From Micropterus salmoides (Eukaryota; Chordata; Actinopteri; Centrarchiformes; Centrarchidae): a DNA stretch of 64,000 bases. Position 1 is the stretch's first letter. Each line of letters starts with the position of its first letter. The stretch lies in NCBI RefSeq assembly GCF_014851395.1, contig NW_024040485.1, positions 7,774,104 through 7,838,103 on the forward strand, given 5' to 3'. The notes under the pieces were generated by a model. That model saw only the letters and a program-made list of their open reading frames with translations. It was not told the origin of the DNA and did no database searches. This document shows positions 40,151 through 51,224 of this stretch, one piece after another. Both the position numbers and the translations under genes were made by a program.

Positions 40151-40439
40151 GGAAAAACGAGCATGCATTACTAAAGGAAAGTTGGGAGTTTTTAAAAATA
40201 AATTGTTGGTACTGATCAATCAAGCCAATGACTGGGGCGGGGCAACTGGAATAAGATTATCAAGTGTAATAGCCCCTATTTTAATTTTATTTATGTACAT
40301 TGTAATTACTGCAACATCTGTATATTCACCTGTTTTTACTATTTTTATTTACCTATTCATTTGATGGTATTCTGTATTTGCTGCCACTATCAACCATTTT
40401 GTTGTAATGTAATGTGTATATATATATTTTTAAACAAAA

Positions 40440-40800
40440 GTATTGTGTTGAAAGAAAGACCAGTTTGACTGGAAGTCTGCGGTGCAGGCACAAGAAATAC
40501 AGCAACCAATCTAGGATATGCTATTGGAGTCAACAATACAAAAGATCAACCAGCCACCATCTCTCAGAGGAGCACTTGTCAATCCAATGTCGCTGCTTAA
40601 AACAAATAGCAAACTTTAGGCAAGACCGTCCATGATCAAAGACGACCGAAACAGCTCCATCCAGGAGAGGCAGGCTTTTCATAAGAGAAGGCTTTCGACT
40701 GAGTTGAGTGGAAGCATCTGTTTGAAATGTTGGATAGGTTTTTAAAAAAGATTTGTTACAAGAAACACAAGTTTGACTGGAAGTCAGTGATGCAGGTACA
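40440..40800 (+). mobile_element. Second related LINE fragment
   Basis: AACCAATCTAGGATATGCTATTGGAGTC and CAGCCACCATCTCTCAGAGG repeat, with few changes, the sequence at 39170-39235, and the AGGCAGGCTTTTCATAAG block recurs too (39375 and 40670). This is another copy or a local duplication of the same LINE, more degraded. Confidence 0.65.
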
Positions 40801-42590
40801 AGTAAATTATAACTGACCTGTGTATCAACTGTAATTATTTACACACTTCTATTTAGCATTTGCAAGAAATACAGACATTTAACATTGTTTAGAACACCAG
40901 TGTACTTTTACAGATGACAAGTATTCAAAGTTATCAATGTACAGTATTTGTACACACCCTGCACTCCGTTTTGTACTAGATTGTTTATAATGAAAACCTA
41001 CATTAAATCTTGAGGCACTCTGTCCAATTATTTTAGTGTCATTAGATCTGTCATGCAAGGTTAAATTGGTTTCCTCCTTCGCGGAGATTTTTCATGAACG
41101 CAATAACAAATGTTAACATTTTAATTTGTGGCACATCTCAGCTTTACTAGTCATTTTAAAGAGTTATGTGCTTATGTATTGTTTTCAAAGCATCGTACTG
41201 CAAGTTCTGTTGTACCCCTTTGTCATTCAACATGACATTTTTCCATAAAGCTGAAATTAAGGTCAGATATTTAAACTGCACACAGAAAACCCTTGGCTTT
41301 AACAACCACATATTTGAAACAGCTTTAAGATCTTTGAAGATGGCACCAAATAACCAGCTTCACACAAAACATGATGTTCTGTGCTTAAAGACTTGGCAAT
41401 GTTTTCATTGAAGATATGACTATTTTTCAAAACTCAGTCTTACTGCCTTTTAACGGCCTTACTAGTAACTTTTATCGAACTATGATGAACGCAATGCATA
41501 TTCTGTACACCAGCGTCTACATCATCTGTATGTAGATGTAATGCATGTCAGGGTATATACAGGAGGCAAAATTAAACCTTTTTAAGACATTTTCAAGACC
41601 TTTTCAACATATTTTAAGACTGCAGCGCTACTTTGAGCTGTAAACGATTAAATCAGCCACACACCTTTAAAAGTGACATTTTTGAGTTTTTTATTTATTT
41701 TTATTTATTGCCTATATGTCATCAGGTTCTAACACCACCTAAAAATTGAGGCATTCACCAACTTTCTCAGTTGCCTATAACAGCCTGTTTGGGCAAACTG
41801 TTTTCTATGTGAAGGACTGGTCAGATTTCCTGTCAAAAGCAACTGTCTTACATAGGCAACGATGTTTATGTACACAATATTAGAGCAAATCATGTGTAAC
41901 AGTGTAATTTTGTGTTTGTTTGTTTAAACTAGATAATGTGAGCTTGCCTGCAATGATATGTGATAACTTTCATTGACCACGTGATGAATAAAACAAAATT
42001 CAAATAGGCCAGGAGTGAATAAATAAGTAGTGTAGGCGGTGTAGCAAAGGCACAACCTGGAGGAGGAAATAGTCTAAATCAGAATCAGCTTTATTGCTAG
42101 GTATGTGTACACATGAGGAATTTGACTCATGACTGTATTAATATTAGTACATTAAATTAAAATTATATTAATTTCATAGTGAACTATAAGTTTAATATAT
42201 TAATTATGTTACTATATTCAATATTATTCATAATATAATTCAATATAACTTACAAGTATAATATTAATTCAAATTACAGCTGTTTGTTTGGGGTTGTTTT
42301 GATTAAATATGTGCAAGAAAAATGCCCTAGGCTACATGATAATCGCCAACCTTGATTTAGGGCAGGCTTCTAACTCGTCAATATCATACACATTTATGCA
42401 GAACACAGAGTTCAACATTTATAAACTTTGTTGCAGCACAAAGTTTCATTAAATCCCGCTGCATGCAGGCCATGATTTATCTGTTCACAAGTGAACTTGA
42501 CGAGTGTATCGGCTTTATGAAAAGTTGAATGCGTTCTAATAGAAGGCACCAATTTAGCTAAATTGGCCAGCTAACGTTAGCCAAACCCAG
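40800..42590. other. Intergenic, AT-rich, repeat-bearing
   Basis: No coding exon recognised. It may include distal ltb4r 3' UTR: no strong poly(A) signal is close to the ltb4r stop, and AATAAA occurs near 41985. The segment 42075-42130 is a dispersed fish repeat. Confidence 0.4.
42075..42130 (+). repeat. Fish dispersed repeat (AATCAGCTTTATTG type)
   Basis: AGAATCAGCTTTATTGCTAGGTATGTGTACACATGAGGAATTTGACTC is a near-match to a repeat found thousands of times in teleost genomes, recognised from memory. Non-coding. Confidence 0.6.
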
Positions 42591-42594
42591 ACGC

Positions 42595-42870
42595 TCCTTG
42601 AACTTTCTGTTGTCCTGTTTTACCGATTCAGCTGCTGGTGGCGCATCTCGCCCTCAGGAGCTGTGGCTGTTCAAGCGGCCATAGAGCGACCGGCCAACCG
42701 TGTTAGTCCCGTTACTCCTGATCGCCGCTCTCACTATACGTTTTGGACGATTAGCCTTGTGGGTCAGGCGGGGTGGGAGATTACGGTTGGTTGTACTCGT
42801 AATCATTTCCCGGTCCGTACGGATCTATTTTTGGAGCGTTTAAGCGTGAGATAGTCACAGGATAAATCCC
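42595..42870. other. CpG-rich block of unknown nature
   Basis: About 275 bp with many CpG dinucleotides (GGCGCATC, AGCGGCC, GAGCGACCGG, GATCGCCGC, CCGGTCCGTACGG) in AT-rich surroundings. The 63-codon ORF inside (42663-42854) has no recognised family. It could be an orphan CpG island, a promoter or an inserted repeat. I see no splice partner. Confidence 0.35.
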
Positions 42871-43139
42871 TGCGCCTCACGTTACAGACGGATGACAGTC
42901 TGACTCACTGCCTGTGTAGCATTTCTGGCTATGCATGATAAATACGTTCACCTACACTTTTAGGTGAACATTTGGACAAACAGGATTTTCACATTGAAAA
43001 AATGTTAAGAGTTTAATACCTTGTTAAATGGCGATTAAGACTTTAATGGCCTTATTTTGCAAATTGATTTATTTCTATTATATTTATACCCCAGCAGACA
43101 CCCTGGCATGTACAACATACAACAGCATGTACAAATACA

Positions 43140-44440
43140 CAGTCCAACACTTGATAACACTTTATTTACCAGTGAAACAGTTCACACAGTGTCAAGACTA
43201 GTTTAAGTAGGGATTTGGATCCTATTCATGTGCATAGATAAGACATTCCCAGAAGCAAGTCATACTTATGGGTTTTAAACTTGCCCTACAACATTCAGCT
43301 TTGTCCTTTTAGGCTTCAACAAAGAACAAAAACAAACAAACTGGGGTGATCCAGCAGTGGACTCTTTTCCAGTTACCTGCAAACACAAAAAAAGGTGTAT
43401 TAATACCAAACTGTTGAAACCGTTTTGAGAGTTTAGCTTCATGCATCAACTTACAGACTATACGGACCTCATCAAGATAAATCCAGTCCAGGCACTGAAC
43501 ATCCTAAAAGGAATATATGACAAGTTAGTCTCAACTTGCAATACAATTAAAAGTCCTCACTATTATCCGTATCGTCAAACCCATCAGTGCAGTGAAAGAA
43601 TAATCATGAGGTTCAGCTGAAACACGGACTCACATGCAAATCATCATCAAGGTTTGACTGTATAATCCAGGACAAAAAGGGGATTTATTATAAACCGCTT
43701 TGGCATCTCCATGTGGCATTTTGCCTCCATCAGAAGAATACAAGTTTGTGTAAATGAGGCCCAACATTTTAACAAACTCAGTTACCAGTTTCTAGTTACT
43801 GAGCTAAATGTAAGCAGCCCAACACTGCTGCAATAAATCCTGCATCCATGTGGGTTATGTTTGTAACCATCAACTATGTTCATTTTTACAGGAAGTGAAT
43901 TGTGCCATTTGAAGTGTAACGTGCAATTTGATCATCCTAAAACTTCATTTTGAGGCCTGTCAGTTGCACACAGTAAAATATAATGCAATCAGCGCGATAA
44001 AATAAAATTCAGATTATGCTACTAATTAATTCAAAATTAATTTAAATCCTTAAAACATACGTTTACTCGGATGCAGGCTTTGTTTAATAAGACAGCAGCT
44101 CGGCTCATTAGCACAGACCATGAGGTTGGTTTGGCGCTAACAAGCAGCGAGCTAACAATTATCCTCTGCGGAAATAACCACAACAAACAGCTACACGCAC
44201 ATAAATAAATAAATCAACTGCGACATAAACAATGTACTCTCATGCAAAACCTGAACATATACCGTAAATGGAGCTTCATGCACATGGGTCTTCGTCTCTC
44301 CACCTAAACATGACCGACCAGCACCACCGCAACAAGGAAGAGAGGCTGTTAATGAAGCTGAGGCTCAATTTATGTCTTTATCAAAACCACGTGTTCGCTG
44401 TGCCCCGTCAAGCAGCTTCCGGGTCTGGCGTGGAAGAGCC
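43140..44440 (-). ncRNA. Putative spliced snoRNA host transcript
   Basis: On the minus strand an exon (43503-43455) has a CTTTTAG acceptor and a GTAAGTTG donor. A downstream exon begins at 43376 after TTTGCAG and reaches an AATAAA at 43166-43161. Upstream, a CpG-richer stretch with a CCGGAAG element and a CTCTTCC pyrimidine start-like motif (44260-44440) could be the first exon and promoter; an AG|GTGGAG donor lies at 44304. The larger intron carries the snoRNA at 43574-43658. Joined frames give only short peptides with no family match. I infer a non-coding or short-coding snoRNA host gene. From memory, human SNORD126 is hosted by CCNB1IP1 near PARP2, but no CCNB1IP1 coding sequence is visible here. 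Confidence 0.5.
43574..43658 (-). ncRNA. C/D-box small nucleolar RNA (SNORD126-like)
   Basis: The 85-nt minus-strand unit is closed by a perfect 8-bp terminal stem, GTCAAACC with GGTTTGAC. Inside are a C box ATGATGA (43647-43641), D' box CTGA (43616-43613), C'-like ATGATTA (43607-43601) and D box CTGA (43587-43584). The guide before D' contains GTCCGTGTTTCA (43629-43618), complementary over 12 nt to the highly conserved 28S rRNA motif TGAAACACGGAC, so it should direct 2'-O-methylation of an A in GAAAC. The segment GTCCGTGTTTCAGCTGA also agrees with human SNORD126 as I remember it. It lies within an intron of a minus-strand transcript, as expected for vertebrate C/D snoRNAs. Confidence 0.85.
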
Positions 44441-44449
44441 AAAATTATA

Positions 44450-45790
44450 AAACACAAGGTTTAAAAAATAACTTTAATTATAAGGAGCATTTTCACTTTT
44501 ATGCATGTGTAGTGCATATTATTGAAAATGTTATTTTAACTATAAAACTAAAGGTAAAGCTAAAGGTGTATACAAATATTATTCTAAACTAATAATATAG
44601 ATGTAACAAAATACAATAATATAATATAAAATATAAACCGATATTTAACAATAATATTTATTAAACAAAACATAAAATATATTATGATTGTTAACAACTT
44701 CTCATTAATACAGTAAAGTTACTAGACCCTCATGTATAATGTTGCATCCTTTATTCCTCCGTTTATTGTGTGCCTTGTTTGGTCTCTGATTATATTGGCA
44801 GCTACATTTGATGTAACACCTTCATCTTGTTGCTGTTTTTTCCCCGCATTAAAACCAATAAACAGATTGGACAACAATCAATGTGAAGAATTTACGCTAG
44901 AACTAAAAATATTTGTCACTTTCAAATTTAGCCAAAATGTCTTTACCCCCAATTAAATCCTAAATACATGGTTTTATTGAACATAAATTCCTGCATATCT
45001 GTCCAAAACCTAGTTAATAAGGGACATAAAATAAATGCACCCCTCTTTATTACATCTACAATTACTCATTTAGCTGACGCTTTCATCCAAAGCGGCTTAT
45101 GTTAGAACGCCTTTATTATCGATAAAATATAGAACACTTTACATTTTGTAGTTCTACTGGACTTATCACATAACGTAAAACTTCACTTAGATGCCTGTCC
45201 CTTTTGCGGCACATTTTCACAAATAAACACTGCTCAATTAGAAGCCTGGTCTGGTTTACATTGACGTTCTTTGGATGTATAAAACCTCTGAAAGCCCACT
45301 GGGGCACCTGCTTGACCCAAGCTGCCAAGATCTTGCATACCACTATAAATGTTTCAACTTTTGTCAATATGGACATGCTATATATCGTTAGAATTTTAGA
45401 AATTCTGCCGTTCATTTTACAAAAACAATGAGCACCAAAAGTATTATTTATTCAAATTTACCGGTATGGTCGATCGGTCCCTCTCTGTGCTTGAGGTTGG
45501 TCTTGATGGGCTGTCTCTTGGTGCTAGATCAAGTTTTTATACAAGTGATATTCATACTGGTTGAAAGAAACAATTTGATTTTAGCCTACTTCCCATATAG
45601 ACACCTGTCCCAAAAATAGGCAGTGTGAGTTCAGAGATCGAAGCAAAATAAAAGCCTGGGGTATTAATTGAAGTTTAACGGTTTACTCTATATGGTTTGG
45701 AAAGCCAGTTAATGGTTCCAGCACTCCTGAACCTAGGAGGATCCAAGCAAATAGAGAGTAATCGATAATCTCATAGTTTGCACTCACTAG
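44450..45790. other. Intergenic AT-rich region
   Basis: No gene recognised. ORFs at 44732-44956 and 45116-45431 lack family content. It includes a dispersed fish repeat at about 45045-45105 (TAGCTGACGCTTTCATCCAAAGCGGCTTA), a common transposon-derived sequence. Confidence 0.4.
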
Positions 45791-45796
45791 ATGATA

Positions 45797-46927
45797 CAGT
45801 CCCCTCCAAAAGTATTGGAACGATAAGGCAAATTCCTTTGTTTTTGTTGTTCACTGAAGATGTTTGGGTTTAAGATCAAAAGATGAGTATGAGACAAGAG
45901 TTCAGAATTTCAGCTTTTATTTCCTGGTATTCATGTGTTAAACAACTTAGGACATATCACTGTTTGTATTAGCAGCATTCTTAGGTGAGCAAAAGTAATG
46001 GAACTTTCTTGTTTACAGCCATGCACGCCCGAGCCATGACATCACCTCCTCCATGCTTCACAGATGAGCTTGGATGCTTCGGATCATAAGCAGTTCCTTT
46101 CTTTCTCCACACTTTAGTAGAGATTAATCTTGGTCTCATCAGTCCATAAGATTGTGTTCCTGAACTTTTGCAGCTCATCTCTGTACTTCTTTGCAAATTT
46201 CCATCTGTTCTTCCGATCCTTGTGGTTTGCATCTTGTGGTGTGGCCTCTAGATTTCTGCTCCGAGTCTTCTTCCAACAGTGGATTGTGATACCTTCACCC
46301 TGCACTGTGGAGGTCGTTGCTGATGTCACTTACTGATGTTTTGGGGGTTTCCTTCACAGTTCTCACCATATTTCTGTCATCATCAACTGTTTTCCTTGGC
46401 CGACCTGTTCAACGTCTGTTGCTCAGTACACCAGTAGTTTCTTTCTTTTTCAGGACGTTACAAATTGTTGTGCTTGCTATGCCCAATGTTTGTCCAATGG
46501 CTCTGGTCGATTTTCCTTCAGCTGTCAGTTTGACAGTGGCTGGCTTTTCTCCCATAGACAGCGCTCTGGTCTTCATGTTGGTTTATCCTCTTTAACAGGA
46601 AATGCAGTCTTTATAGGTTTGAACCAGTCATGCAGAGCTATTTAATGTTTGGACAATCAACCTAAAAGGCAACACCTGGGCAACAAGAAACATCTGACAG
46701 TCACATGTTCCAATAGTTTTGCTCCCTTGAAAAATGGGTGGGTTCAAACAAAGGGTGATATGTCCTGAGTTGTTTAACACATCTAGATGTGAATACCACG
46801 AAATGAGAACTGAAATTCTGAATTCTTGTGTCATACTCACCTTTTCATATAAAACCCAAATATCTTCAGTGAAAAATGAAAAACAAAGTAATTTGCCTTA
46901 CAGTTCCAATACTTTTGGAGGGGACTG
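45797..46927 (-). mobile_element. Tc1/mariner-like transposon, full-length ends, dead transposase
   Basis: Both ends carry the same inverted terminus (CAGTCCCCTCCAAAAGTATTGGAAC) next to TA dinucleotides (45795-45796 and 46928-46929), the Tc1 target. Inverted similarity continues inward for roughly 150-200 bp. The 1131-bp element carries transposase remnants on the minus strand in more than one frame: KNRWKFAKKYRDELQ, ILWTDETKINLY, then VWRKKGTAYDPKHPSSSVKHGGGDVM, typical Tc1 catalytic-domain blocks. Frameshifts make it inactive. Confidence 0.85.
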
Positions 46928-46965
46928 TATATATATCTATATATATATAGATATATATATGTGTG
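46928..46965. repeat. TA-rich microsatellite at the Tc1 insertion site
   Basis: TATATATCTATATATATAG and similar, followed by TGTGTG, immediately abutting the Tc1 right end. The element appears to have inserted into a TA tract. Confidence 0.8.
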
Positions 46966-47149
46966 TGTGTAAATTACCTTACATTTGTTATTAGACTTTA
47001 CCCCAGATGAAAAATTATTTGAAATGATTCACCACATTAACACATTTGTTTTAATAAGTAGATATTATTAGATAACTGAACAGATAATCAGCTGTGTTTA
47101 AATAAACCCGAGACTGAATGCCACCTGTTCTTATAAAACCCATAAAACA

Positions 47150-47318
47150 AACACGGTTTTAAACTACAAAATGACGCATCAGCTGGCTACGGAATCGCTA
47201 TTGGTCCAAAACAAGCTACAAACAATTCACTGACACAACTCAATACAGTCATAAAGAAACAGTGAAACCTGCAGCGACGCTCAGCTATTTCATCAAAGTA
47301 AACGGCAAGTTAATGACC
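47150..47318 (+). promoter_or_regulatory. Candidate sdr39u1 promoter / 5' UTR
   Basis: The region before the sdr39u1 ATG contains GCTATTGGTCC (inverted CCAAT box) near 47195-47210 and no TATA box at a useful distance. The transcription start is not defined. Confidence 0.35.
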
Positions 47319-50300
47319 ATGAGAGTCTTAATAGGTATGTACGTTTTCCAAGATTTATATATTTGTAAAAAGTCGCTCGGAAAGGTTATTGTGACACAAC
47401 GTTACCAGCTAGCTGTTAGCTAAAGTTAGCATGGCAAGCATATATATAACGTTATGTACCAATAGGTTACATGTGCATTCTGTTCGTCCAGAATATTACT
47501 GTACGAAAAGCGTGCCAGCTGTGTGATTAAACCTAGAAAACTGTCACTGTGTTTTTTTTTTATTTATTCTTATCCAAAGGTAAGTTTGCTAAATTGATGC
47601 ACAAAATCCTGTTTTGTAAGCAGGTATAGTACGCATGCGCACCGCTCAATGTATTCTGTCCTGTAGTGTGACAACCATGAAGTCTGTGCTGCTGAGTGAT
47701 TGCATCCAATACAATCACAATCAATATTATATATTACTAAAATTAGGCCAAACATAACCTAAATTGTCTTTTTTCTTATCCACATTTATTGTAATTTGTA
47801 ACTCATGGATTCTGTGTGGTTCTTCTGTTTTGTGTTTCAATTTCTATACATTTCCGTCCTTGTAGGAGGGGGATCTGGCTTTGTGGGCCGTGAGCTGACT
47901 CGCCAGCTCAGAAACAAAGGTCATGAAGTCACAGTGATATCTCGGCAGGCTGGGCCAGGGAAGATAACATGGGTATGATATCAAATTGATTCAGAGTTGT
48001 AGGGACCAAGGTCATTTCTCATCTAGGGGATCTCCTGATTCATCACAGCGAGTTTTACATTCTAAAGTCAGTCAAATCATATGAATTCCCCCTTTTTGCT
48101 GTAATCTGATCACTGTACTTCCTGAGTCATTTATAAACTCCTTCTACAGGGTGAGTTGGAGTCTAATGGTCTCCCTCCATGTGAGGGCGCTGTCAACTTG
48201 GCTGGAGAGAATCTGATGAACCCACTAAGATGGTGAGCAATAAACAGAACCTGGGTGACAACTAAGTACAGGCGAACAGTCTTTTGTGGAGTAATAAATA
48301 CACTAAATAGTGAAAAGGTTTGTGGACATTCCTGTTCAAAACTATGGTCTGGGGCTGAGGTTTTTCATGGCTAGTCCTTTCTTATTTTAAGATGGTAGTG
48401 CACAAAGCCAGGTCCATAAATAAATAGTTTTCCTGGTGTAGTGTGGAAGAACATAAGTGGTCTGCAGAAGATAGACCTCAAACCCATCCAACACCTTTGT
48501 GACGAACTGGAACACTTACTGTGAGCCAGACTGGAGGCTGTGGTAGCAGCAGAATAAAGTCTAGTTTGGAATGAGAGGGTCCACAGTGACACATGGTTGT
48601 GATGTTCAGATGTCCACATACTTTTCTCCTTGTAGTGTATTTGGCCATTTGATCAATTAAAAATGAATGTTATTGATTTTAATTATGCAATTTCTGTTCA
48701 GAATCAGTATTGCTGTGTGTGCTTTGTCAGCTTTTTAAATGTAGCTGGGTCTCCACCTTTATTTGTGTTCTCAGGTGGAACGAAAGCTATAAAAACGATT
48801 TGTTCTCCAGTCGTATCGACACTACAAAAGCTTTGTCTCAAGCCATTGCTGCTTCCAAAAGTCCTCCTCACTCCTGGGTCCTGGTATCCGGTTTAGGTAA
48901 GTCTCTTGCCTAATAATAAAACTGGACATCCTCATTTGCTTCTAGTAGCAAGTCAGACCTGACAAACTTACAGATAATATAGCCATCTGTTGTTGTGGTT
49001 TTCTTACTTTGCTTTTTGTCCCGCAGCTTGTTACAAGCCCAGTCTGACAGCACAGTATACAGAAGACAGTGAATGGACCCCATTTGACCTCTTCTCCAAA
49101 CTTGTGAAAGAGTGGGAGGCCTCCGCACTTCTTCCTGAGAATGTGGCAAAAACCACCAAACAAGTTGTCATCAGGGCTGGTATGTTTAAAAAAATAAATA
49201 AAAGTGCATATTTCACTTTGTTACGTTAGAAAATCCTGCCAGTTTAACGCCCAGTGACCATCAACTGCAGTGTCAGTATTTCGCACACAGAACACTCGTG
49301 TTTATCATATTTTGCATTAAATTTTAACGTCTCGCTACTTATGTTCTTCTTCAACATCAGAAATGTATTTTAGTATACATGTACCTGCAGGGTGATGGGT
49401 GGTTTGTGAGTGTGTAACTCTTCTTAGTTGCAGTTCCTAAATCCTAAGTACTCATATCTCTTACTTAAGTAGCCATACAACAATGTAGAAATACTGTATA
49501 ACACGTAAAAGTCCTGCATTCAATATTTTACTAGGGTAAAAAAATGTAAAATTGCTCATTATGCAGAATGGCCCATTTCAGAATTATGTATATAAATATA
49601 ATTGAATTATAATTGGTAATGCATGAATTTCTACATCACATCATATCTTTATCCATTATAATAGACTATAGTTTATTTGTTTGATTTATTAATAATAATC
49701 TGAATCTGCAAAGTAACTTAAGTTATTAAATAAATTTTAGTGGTACAATAAGTACAATATTTCCCTCTTAATTGTTGTGGAGTAGAAGTATAAAGTAGCA
49801 AAAAATGGAAATACTCAAAGTACAGTACTTAAGTGTACTTAGTTACTTTCCACCGCTGCACAAATTGTGCTTAGTGCTACAGTATTTATCATATCTACAC
49901 AATAAAAATCTTAAGTGTACTTTATTTTGGTGATCCTAAGTATTTTGTTTGGTTAACGTCCTTTCCTCCCTCTATTAGGGCCGGTATTGGGCCGTGATGG
50001 TGGTGCCATGAAGCAAATGCTGCTGCCCTTCTGGCTCGGCCTCGGGGGCACTCTGGGGTCAGGAAGACAGCCGTTTCCCTGGATCCACGTCTCGGACCTG
50101 GCTGGAATCATCGCCCACGCTCTGGAGACCCCTGCTGACACTCCCTCCTCTTCACCACAAGTGTTCAATGGAGTCGCGCCTGCACTGAACACCAACTACG
50201 AGTTTACTAAAGAACTGGGCCGGGTCCTGAGGAGGCCCACCATTTTTCCTGTGCCCGGCTTTGTCCTTAACACCTTAATGGGCTCTGAGAGGGCCGCGAT

Positions 50301-50406
50301 CCTCACTCAGGGCCAGAAAGTCATACCAAAGAGAACTCAGGGGGCCGGATTTCAGTACAAGTACCCTGACCTGACCTCAGCCCTGAAAGAGATTGTTGGG
50401 AGTTAA
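47319..50406 (+). CDS. sdr39u1: Epimerase family protein SDR39U1
   Basis: Six exons (47319-47334, 47866-47972, 48150-48232, 48775-48896, 49027-49179, 49979-50406) join in phase to 302 aa, close to human (about 293). The protein is an atypical extended short-chain dehydrogenase/reductase of the bacterial YfcH/SulA type, with expected NADP(H) binding; the physiological substrate is not known. Seen: MRVLIGGGSGFVG Rossmann loop (Gly6-8, 10, 13) split by intron 1; HEVTVISR; AVNLAGEN; RWWNE; SWVLVSGLACYKPS; VIRAGPVLGRDGGAM; FPWIHVSDLAGI; NGVAP; C-terminal GQKVIPKRTQGAGFQYKYPDL. The ATG at 47319 has a better context (ACCATGA) than the in-frame ATG at 47313 and matches the human start. It ends tail-to-tail with mettl17. 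Human SDR39U1 also lies on 14q12. Confidence 0.95.
48290..48650. mobile_element. Degraded Tc1/mariner-like fragment in sdr39u1 intron 3
   Basis: On the plus strand, TGTGGAAGAACATAAGTGGTCTGCAGAA, CCATCCAACACCTTTGTGACGAACTGGA and CCACATACTTTT follow the order seen in a common fish Tc1-like element (transposase motif ...NPIEHLWDELE...). Many deletions have accumulated, and both ends show GTGGACAT/ATGTCCAC similarity. Confidence 0.6.
49400..49865. mobile_element. hAT-like repeat (AGTTACTTTCCACC end) in sdr39u1 intron 5
   Basis: Ends in AAGTACAGTACTTAAGTGTACTTAGTTACTTTCCACCGCTG with upstream AGTAGAAGTATAAAGTAGCA, the characteristic terminus of an abundant teleost hAT-derived MITE. Its left part has TACTCATATCTCTTACTTAAGTAGCC. 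Same broad family as 31750-32878. Confidence 0.6.
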
Positions 50407-51052
50407 AAGATGTTTAAAGCAAGGACTCTTGGAAAGTGTTTTTCAGATCATATAAGACCAGTTCAGGCTTTCAAAAACTGAGTTTGTTTGTACATCACAT
50501 TAAAATATATGAGAACTTGAAACATAAAGACAGGTGTGCATATATTAAGATGCACTGTGATCTGACTGTTAAAGCTGGATTGCTCAACATTTTGAGTTGG
50601 TAGGGAGGACACCGAAGGACTACACAGCATGACGAAATTGCTTATGCCAATCATAATTTCCAAGTCCTCATAACGATAGTCCACTTCTCTCGCTGTATGG
50701 AAGACCACAGACGTGTATTTTGTCCTGTTCAGCCGCATTTGCGCTTTCCTTTCACATAAAGGATGGCAGGCGTGAACAGCAGTTTGGATAATCTGGAGAA
50801 GTGGGGCTGCAAAGCTTATTTACATAATCGATAAATCTGATTGTTTTCTTGATCAGTTGTGCAATCCACAACACCAGAGACCAGAAAAAAAATGTTCACG
50901 CAATTTCCTAGAGCCCAAGGTGGTGGTGGTGATGATGATTTTGGGATTCATTCAGAGAAGAGATGTTATTATTATCCAGACAAACTCTGAATAGAACCAC
51001 AGAAACATACAAACGTTGTATTTTTAACTATATTTTGTTTAATGTGGTGCAC

Positions 51053-51058
51053 AATAAA
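51053..51058 (+). terminator. sdr39u1 polyadenylation signal
   Basis: AATAAA about 650 bp after the sdr39u1 stop. The AATAAA for mettl17 on the opposite strand is at 51099-51094, so the two 3' ends come within a few tens of bases of each other. Confidence 0.55.
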
Positions 51059-51093
51059 GTTTGGTAAAGTACAGTAACACTTGGTTATGACTT

Positions 51094-51099
51094 TTTATT
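51094..51099 (-). terminator. mettl17 polyadenylation signal
   Basis: Minus-strand AATAAA about 125 bp after the mettl17 stop codon at 51225. Position and spacing fit a short 3' UTR. Confidence 0.55.
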
Positions 51100-51224
51100 T
51101 AAGTAATCAGCAGTTGTATCAGAGTCCGTATAACAATTCCAGGAAGGAAACATAGATGGTTGTTTTTTCCTAAAAGCTGATGAGTCCTTATCTCAGTTTT
51201 AGCGTGCGCCTCTCCCTCGCTGAA

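Noticed and set aside
42663..42854. 63-codon ORF in the CpG-rich block
   Set aside because: No family and no splice signals; reported only as a compositional feature.
46317..46595. Plus-strand ORF in the Tc1 element
   Set aside because: Antisense of the transposase N-terminal region, which lies on the minus strand.
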